DNA of 64,000 nt, taken from the NCBI GenBank assembly GCA_002007465.1, contig LNAC01000019.1, positions 124,871 to 188,870 on the forward strand. The letters are read 5' to 3'. The notes beneath the pieces were generated by a model. That model worked only from the letters and a program-made list of their open reading frames with translations, was not told where the DNA came from and did not search any database. The position numbers and the translations under genes are program-made. Position 1 is the stretch's first letter. The number at the start of each line of letters is the position of its first letter. Source of the DNA: Ailurus styani (Eukaryota; Chordata; Mammalia; Carnivora; Ailuridae). This document shows, one piece after another, positions 58,061 through 64,000 of this stretch.

Positions 58061-58660
58061 AAGACCAAAATAGTGTGACTCAGGAATGAGAGCTCTTAAA
58101 AGTCATTCTACATGCTATGGATACATTATTTGCAAATAAACAAAGCCTTAATTATAGATTTTTTTAAGAGAAGGAGCAGATCTTGACAACTTCCTCTTAA
58201 TAATTAAAGTTCCAATGTGTACTTCAATGTATAAAAGCTGCATGCTTGTATACTTAACATATGATGAACAAAGAAAGAGAAACTTCAAAGAATATTAACT
58301 GGATGGATGCTTACCATCAAAGTTGTTTAATTTCTCATAATTTTAGACTCATTTGTTGAATATATATATTCAGTTCAAATTAAAAAATAACACACACTAG
58401 CTTTGCCTTTTCTTTTCCTCTTTTTTTTTTTTTCCCTTTTCTGGGAGAAACTGGCACCAGGCATTTACCTTTCCTAAGGAACTGAGATATGAATTCTCTT
58501 GTGCTACCTTAAGAAGTTAACTTTTTGGTTCAAAGGCTAATTTTCAGTTACTGGAGAAAATCCAAACAGTTGCCTCAGCATCTTAAATGCCAGTGAGGGC
58601 TCAGGCTTAAATGCCAACTTGGAGTCAGTGTGTCAATATGCCTTCAGCTGGAGCTATTTT
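58061..58660. other. Unassigned non-coding sequence
   Basis: Nothing recognised. Poly-T run at about 58421-58433. Confidence 0.4.
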
Positions 58661-58673
58661 AAGATCTGTGAGA

Positions 58674-58887
58674 GGTGCCTGGGTGGCTCAGTGGGTTAAA
58701 GCCTCTGCCTACAGCTCAGGTCATGATCTCAGGGTCCTGGGATGGAGCCCTGCATCAGGGCTCTCTGCTCAGCAGGGAGCCTGCTTCCTCCTCTCTCCCT
58801 GCCTGTCTCTCTGCCTACTTGTAATCCTCTCTCTCTCTCTCTCTCTCTGTGTCAAATAAATAAGTAAATTCTTAAAAAAAAAAAAAA
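58674..58887 (+). mobile_element. Can-SINE, younger subtype
   Basis: 'gtgcctgggtggctcagtg', 'ttaaagcctctgcctacagc', 'tctgcctacttgtaatcctc', long (TC)n and an A16-type tail. Perfect 13-bp duplication aagatctgtgaga at 58661-58673 and 58888-58900. The frame at 58611-58859 is the SINE read through. Confidence 0.97.
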
Positions 58888-58900
58888 AAGATCTGTGAGA

Positions 58901-59283
58901 AATCTCTCTCTTTGGGTGGTGGCTGCCTGTCTCTGCCACTTTAAGAACAGTCCCAGGCCTTGTCCTGTACAAGAACTTCATGGCCTGAAGGCCTGGGTTC
59001 AGTCTGGCAGGCCCTTGATGAGTCAGAATCTACTTGCTGGCTCCAAGAAGGCCATTAGCATTACCAGAGTGTATATTGGCTCCTCCACAGTTCCCAGGGG
59101 ACAGGTGGCTCTTGTTGATGGAGAAAATCAGACACACTGGACATCAAAGAGCCCAGAGAGAAGTAAGATGCTGCCTTGGGAATTTAACTCCTCTGTCTAA
59201 GACCAATTAAGAAGGGAAAAAATCAGAACAGCTTTATCAGAACATTAGATTACAGTAAGGGCTCAGGTTTGGCAGCTTGAAAT
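58901..59283. other. Unassigned non-coding sequence
   Basis: The 101-codon frame at 58895-59200 starts in the SINE flank. Its composition is not obviously protein-like and no family is recognised. Confidence 0.35.
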
Positions 59284-59288
59284 GAAAG

Positions 59289-59635
59289 TATCAAGGTCTG
59301 TTTGGGGTGCTGCAACAAAATATCATAATCTGAGTGGCTTATGGCTTATAAGCAACAGAAATTTGTTTCTCATAGTTCTGGAGACTGAGAAGTACAAGAT
59401 AATGGTGTCAGTAGATTTGGTGTCTGGTGTGGCCTGATTCCTCACTTATGGATGTCTTCTCACTGTAGGCTCACAGGGTAGAAGGGACTACCTAGCTCTC
59501 TGGAGGCTCCTTCAAAGGGCACTAATCTCAGTCGTGAGGGCTCTACCCTCATAGCCCTCCTCCTAATATCCTAATACTGGGCATTAGGTTTCAACATATG
59601 AATTTTGGGGGAATACCCGTCTTCAGTCCATAGCA
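59289..59635 (-). mobile_element. MLT1/MST-type solo LTR (ERVL-MaLR), antisense
   Basis: 'gtttggggtgctgcaacaaa', 'tttctcatagttctggagac', 'gggcactaatctcagtcgtg', 'ttcaacatatgaattttggg', 'ttcagtccatagca' is the complement of a MaLR LTR end to end. Flanked by a 5-bp duplication gaaag (59284-59288 and 59636-59640). A solo LTR left by recombination; no internal part seen. Confidence 0.9.
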
Positions 59636-59640
59636 GAAAG

Positions 59641-60789
59641 TGGCAATGAAAGGCAAATATTTCACTAGAGTGACCAGGCAAACCTCAGAAAAGTCTCCAG
59701 TACTCACAAGGAGTAGTACATGGTGTCAGGAAAAGCAGCAGATATATAGAAAAGAAGCAGGAAGGAACTCAGGACCAGCTCCTGTGTGGGCTTCTAGCAT
59801 GGCTGACTTTGGAAGGACCCTCTGCGTGCAAGAGTTTTGCTTATAAATGAAGACTACATCTTCATTTGGAATGAAGACATGATAGTTTTTATAAAGCTAC
59901 ATTTTCACCCAAACTGGTGACTTCATCATTTTGTATATGAGTAAGTTATATTGTTTGTCGTGTGTATGACACATGGCAATACTGTATTTATAAGTAATTA
60001 CAAGGGAGGTTGTCAGAAGAAGGGAATTAAAGGAGGAAAGATTGTCATGAGAGGAAGAAACAGAGGAAAGGGGACATCAGACCTCGGAATATGTTACTGC
60101 TTTTCCTCTGGGGAGCACATGGTCTGGTCAAAGTAGATTTAGATTTTATTTGAAACTTGAGACAGTTTTCATTCCTTAACACCTGTCTCTTCCATGTGAG
60201 GACCGTGCATCATATGGCTTTGAGTGGTGACATTTATATGAACCATTTTATGATTGACGTGTGACTTTATGCTCTAATCTGCACAGGGAACATGTATACT
60301 TCTCAAAGCACATGCTTGAAGTCTTGACAAGAATTTTTGTATTATGAAGAAGAAAAAAATCCACTAATCTATATCCTTAGAAATATGTAGATCGCTCTGA
60401 ATGTGGGGAGTTACAGAGGCAAATGTGGGTGGACAGGGAGATTTGAGTTTGTCAATGACTTACATACTTTCCATAGGTGAGAGTGGACGAAGGGAAGAAG
60501 CTAGGGAGCAAGAAAAGATGTTTTTTCTAGAGTGATTGCAGAGCAGCAATTCTACTGCCCAGTGATGGGACACCTTGGTAGTTGCTTTTTCTCCTAACCC
60601 AGCACTTTTGGGGGGGGGCTAGAGTCCAATTGTCTCCCTCCTTTATTATGAGGGTCTCCCCCAGGCTTCAGTCCTCAGGATGACATTGCCCCCAAAGTAA
60701 CAGCTGCCTGTGGCCCCTGTGTCTATGTGGAGAAAAACCAGGGGAAATTTTGTGAAGGAATGAAAGGAGAACTTGTCCCCAGTATTTTG
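59641..60789. other. Unassigned non-coding sequence
   Basis: No gene recognised. A (G)9 run at about 60610. Confidence 0.4.
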
Positions 60790-61671
60790 TTATGAAAATT
60801 TCAAACAGACAGCGAGCTTGCAAGAATTTTAAATTAATACCCATAGACCTACCACCCAGTTTTTACCATGAATATTTTCTGTATTTGATTTATTTCATAT
60901 CTATCCATCAACATGCATATTATTAGTCAGAATTCATTATTTGTTTATATTTTTTCTTCTATTGATATAAAATGTATGACACCAAAATTCCAAAATCTTC
61001 AGTATATATTCACTGAGTTATAATAATTACATATACCTCTGTGATTGATCCACTTTGCATCAATATATTGAACATTACTGTTACCCCAGAAATTTCCTTC
61101 CTGTCCCTTCTCACTCAATCCATGCCATCCTGGACCAGAAAGATCACTGTTCTTTTCTATGTCCCATATATTAGCTATGTTTGCACCAGAACTTCATATA
61201 AGTGGAATCATAAAATAGTGTGTGTGTGTGTGTATGTAAGATGCTTACTTTCCATAATGACTCTGAAATTCATCCATGTTATATATGTCAGTAGCTTGAT
61301 TCTTTTTTATTGCTGAGTGGTATTTTATTTGTGAATATACCAGAGTTTACTGTTCTCTTGTTGATACACATCTGGGCTGTTTTGAGTTTAGAACTATTAT
61401 GAATAAAGCTTCTATGAGCATTTCTGTACAATGCTTTTGTAAAAATATATTTCATTCTCTTTGATAAATATGTAGGAGTGGGATTGCTAGGTCCCAGGTT
61501 AGGTGTATATTAAGTGTTATAAGAAATTGCTATAATTTTTCCAAGCAGATTATCTTATCTTGCATTTCTACTGATGACATATGAGTGTTCCTATACCTCC
61601 ACAGTGTCCCCTATTTTGGCTGTTATCAGTCTTCTTAATTTTAACCACTCTGGTGGGTATGTGGTAGTATC
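60790..61671 (-). mobile_element. L1M 3' end, antisense, left part
   Basis: 'acctaccacccagtttttac', 'cacttcatataagtgg'-type flank word at 61193, 'cagagtttactgttctctt', 'taaagcttctatgagcattt' and 'taaccactctggtgggtat' follow the L1M 3' complement. A (TG)n microsatellite lies at 61219-61234. Split at 61671 by a MaLR LTR and resumes at 62029 with 'tcattatgattttgatttgc'. Confidence 0.82.
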
Positions 61672-62023
61672 TGCTATGATCTGAGTGTTTGGGTTCCCCC
61701 AAAATTGGAATGTTGAAATTCCAACCCCAAAAGGTGATGGTATTAGGAGGTAGGGTGTTTGGGAGGTGATTGGGTCATGAGGATGGATTCCTCAATCAAG
61801 AGATTAGAGCTCTTATAAAAGGAGCCCCAGAGAGCTCCTTAATACCTTCCACCTTGTGAGGATACAACCAGATATCTGGGACTGGGAAGCAGACTCTCAC
61901 CTGACCAAGCTAGACCTTGACCTTGCACCTCCTGCCTCCAGAACTGTGAGATGTAAATGTCTGTTGTTTGTAAGTCACCCAGCCTGTGGCATTTTATTGT
62001 AGCAGCCCAAATGGACTAAGAAA
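61672..62023 (+). mobile_element. MST/MLT1-type solo LTR (ERVL-MaLR), sense
   Basis: 'tgctatgatctgagtgtttg', 'ttgaaattccaaccccaaaa', 'aggtgattgggtcatgagg', 'ctccagaactgtgagatgta', 'agcagcccaaatggactaag' is a complete MaLR LTR. A perfect 5-bp duplication gtatc (61667-61671 and 62024-62028) and the restored L1 phrase 'gtatctcattatgatttt' confirm insertion into the L1M. Confidence 0.95.
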
Positions 62024-62067
62024 GTATCTCATTATGATTTTGATTTGCGTAAAGATGAATTTTTAAT
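62024..62067 (-). mobile_element. L1M 3' end, right part
   Basis: Continuation of the L1M broken at 61671; it ends where the SINE at 62068 begins. Confidence 0.75.
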
Positions 62068-62271
62068 TAATTAATTAATTTTAAGATTTTATTTATTTAC
62101 TTGAAAATGAGAGAGAGAGGGAGGGAGAGAGAGAAAGCATGAGTCGGGGGCAGAGGGACAAGCAGACTCCCTGCTGAGCAGGGAGCCCAATGCAGGACTT
62201 GATCCCAGGACCCTGGGATCATAACCTGAGCCAAACACAGATGCTTAACTGACTGAACCACCCAGGCACCC
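62068..62271 (-). mobile_element. Can-SINE, older type
   Basis: 'taagattttatttatttact', 'cctgctgagcagggagccc', 'actgactgaaccacccagg'; (TTAA)n at the tail. Flanks aagatgaattttt (about 62052) and aagctgattttttt (62272). Confidence 0.94.
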
Positions 62272-62279
62272 AAGCTGAT

Positions 62280-62548
62280 TTTTTTAATTCCTTAAAATAC
62301 GAGAGGGTGAGAAGAAGAGAGAAAATCTTGATCCTAAGAATACTAAAGGAGGTAGATTTGTAGGAATGGAGAGCACACTGGATAGATTGAAAAGTCAATT
62401 TGAATCAATAATCTGGTAATATATTTAAATTTTACTAAGTCCGGGTTAAGGACAGGAAGCCAAGAAACACTTATAAATGTCAGAATCAGCTACTAATGAA
62501 GGAAATATATTAGGGGAAAAACTTGGACAAGACTGAGAATGATATAGT
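62280..62548. other. Unassigned sequence between two SINEs
   Basis: Nothing recognised. Confidence 0.4.
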
Positions 62549-62565
62549 CTATGCTATAGAATTCT

Positions 62566-62763
62566 TTTTTTTTTTTAAAGATTTTATTTATTTATTTGAC
62601 AGAGAGAGAGAGATCACAAGTAGGCCGAGAGGCAGACGGGGGGTGGGGGGGAAGCAGGTTCCCTGCTGAGCAGAGAGCCCGATGCCAGACTGGATCCCAG
62701 GACCCTGAGATCATGACCTGAGTGGAAGGCAGAGGTTTTAACCCACTGAGCCACCCAGGGGCC
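62566..62763 (-). mobile_element. Can-SINE, younger subtype
   Basis: 'agatcacaagtaggccgaga', a G-rich tract and 'aacccactgagccacccagg'. 17-bp duplication ctatgctatagaattct (62549-62565) versus ctatgctataaaattct (62764-62780). Confidence 0.97.
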
Positions 62764-62780
62764 CTATGCTATAAAATTCT

Positions 62781-63371
62781 ATATGTAATTCTGGATAAAA
62801 CGAATAAGAATCTTAAGAAAAATACAAATGAGATAAGTTATTATAATGTTACCCATTTATAGCTCTGTATTTTTCATTTCAGTGCTATTCCTACATAATA
62901 AAACTATTGAGTTTATTTTGCAGTTATAATTTTAACTAGTTGTAAGGTAAATATTTGTAAAGAAATGCACAGCCATATGAATTAGTCATCAGGTGTAGAG
63001 AACACACTTAGATTTGTTAATAACTTTTTGCCCAAGTCATGTTATGTCTTCTGTATAGTAACATTTAAAGAACTTTAAAAGCTGAAGGGGGTTTAAATTT
63101 TAATTGGTTCCCCTAGACTTTATTAGGATAATCTACCTTATCACTCTCACCATTGTATGCTAATGTTTTTAAAGTAAACCATTACATTGAAGGAGCATTA
63201 CATGAACTTCTTTTGCATCCACTGTTAACTTCCACTTGGGTCACTTACCTTTTATAATGTTCTGCAAGAATCATCTCTGCCCAAATTTGAGTCTTGTAGT
63301 TTTGTCATTTGTGATTAAGAAAGTACATTAATTACATGAAGAAAATAAAACATTTTGTGTTTTTGTTTTAG
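62781..63371. other. Unassigned sequence, possible intron
   Basis: No repeat or gene recognised. The last 30 bases form a T-rich tract leading to an AG at 63370-63371, compatible with a splice acceptor for the segment that follows. Confidence 0.4.
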
Positions 63372-63454
63372 GTCCTGTGTTAGAGATCACCAAGCAAGGT
63401 TTTTTTCAAGAAGCAAAAACTCTCATTGCCCAACATTATGAGAAAATAAATGAG
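63372..63454 (+). CDS. Candidate internal coding exon, unknown gene
   Basis: A T-rich tract ('gtgtttttgttttag') is followed by 83 bases that stay open in only one frame (starting at 63374) and then by 'gag' and a 'gttaat' splice-donor-like site. The other two frames have stops. The open frame gives 27 residues including LEITKQGFFQEAK, with mixed charged and hydrophobic residues typical of a helical protein segment, unlike the F/L/I-rich translation of AT-rich noise around it. With these edges the exon would enter needing one base from the previous exon and leave in phase 0. I cannot name the protein. Twenty-seven open codons can occur by chance, so this is a candidate, not a proven exon. If real, this end of the window lies inside a plus-strand gene. 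Confidence 0.4.
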
Positions 63455-63607
63455 GTTAATGCTTTGCATTTATCTAACTTATTTTTCAGGAAACTAATAA
63501 CTATTTTTGTATACTGCAATGATTGTTCCAAATGGTTGCATGAGCCCTAATAGATTATGAATAGAAGAGAAAAATGAAATGAAATAATCAATAAAAATTG
63601 ATTATAG

Positions 63608-63799
63608 GGCACCTGGATGGCTCAGTGGGTTAAAGCCTCTGCTTTCGGCTCAGGTCATGATCTCAGGGTCCTGGGATTGAGGCCCGAATTGGGCTCCCTG
63701 CTCAGCGGGGAGCCTGCTTCCCCCTTACTCTCTCTGCCCGCCTCTCTGCCTCTTTGTGATCTCTCTCCTTCTGTGAAATAAATAAATAAAAATCTTAAA
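63608..63799 (+). mobile_element. Can-SINE, younger subtype
   Basis: 'ggcacctggatggctcagtg', 'ttaaagcctctgctttcggc', 'ctgcctctttgtgatctctc', AAAT tail. Perfect 15-bp duplication aaaaattgattatag at 63593-63607 and 63800-63814. It lies 153 bp past the candidate exon. Confidence 0.97.
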
Positions 63800-63814
63800 A
63801 AAAATTGATTATAG

Positions 63815-64000
63815 ATTGCATTTAAAAATAAGATTTTTGTAGCTATACAGATTATTTAATTACATGTATATTTGCACATTTAATCCTAATCCAATTTTTA
63901 ATGTCTTCTTTTGATGAATTATAACAGAAATATTTGAATTACATATCTCAAATAAATATCTGTCTTTAAACACTATTAGATAAAACTAAACTAGGAAATA
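63815..64000. other. Unassigned AT-rich end of window
   Basis: Nothing recognised. Confidence 0.4.

Noticed and set aside
1..64000. tRNA genes suggested by A/B-box-like words
   Set aside because: All are in the tRNA-derived heads of Can-SINEs, with SINE tails and target duplications.
1..64000. CRISPR array, operon, phage or plasmid structure
   Set aside because: No regularly spaced repeats and no prokaryotic gene organisation; the repeats are dispersed retrotransposons.

Overview
This is vertebrate nuclear DNA: AT-rich, with almost no coding potential and dense interspersed repeats. I count 31 copies of the tRNA-Lys-derived Can-SINE (SINEC), which restricts the source to Carnivora. About ten copies are of a younger form with an 'agcctctgcctt' head, an 'acccactgagccaccc' minus-strand signature and a 'cacaagtaggcagagagg' tail block. 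That form suggests a mustelid-like caniform (ferret, mink, marten, badger type). The species call is inference; the order call is firm. Runs of N at 13135-13180 and 29395-29515, single Ns at 28367 and 30564, and a 70-bp sequence repeated on both sides of one of those Ns mark this as a draft assembly.

Layout. 1-4390: unassigned sequence with four SINEs, including a close inverted pair at 2999-3480. 4393-9230: stacked old L1 fragments, all antisense, cut by SINEs. 9231-19625: mostly unassigned, with L2, MaLR-like, MIR, LTR and small DNA-transposon relics. 19630-21640: two L1 ORF2 fragments in opposite orientation. 21640-27110: unassigned with three SINEs. 27110-35960: the main structure, an old antisense L1 split by a nearly full-length younger L1 (27560-34452, minus strand, 16-bp target-site duplication), itself hit by a SINE (20-bp duplication). 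36041-38062: a very short L1 tail insertion, a SINE, and a Tigger-type DNA transposon carrying another SINE. 39380-48770: old L1 and L2 with a run of same-strand SINEs. 48780-60780: mainly unassigned, with MIR, L2, a hAT-like element and one MLT1/MST LTR. 60790-64000: an L1M split by a MaLR LTR with a 5-bp duplication, then SINEs, and at 63372-63454 one exon-like segment.

There is no intact protein-coding gene. The longest open frame (274 codons, 31697-30873, minus) is the endonuclease part of the L1 ORF2 and carries an Asp-to-Asn change at a catalytic position. The only non-repeat coding candidate is the 83-bp exon-like stretch near the right end; if real, the right end is intronic/exonic sequence of a plus-strand gene. 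I found no bacterial-type operon, CRISPR array, tRNA or rRNA gene, and nothing that supports a new biological system. The interesting content is transposon nesting, small rearrangements, assembly artefacts and the possible exon. Repeat family names come from memory of consensus sequences, not from a database search, so edges are approximate unless a target-site duplication is given.
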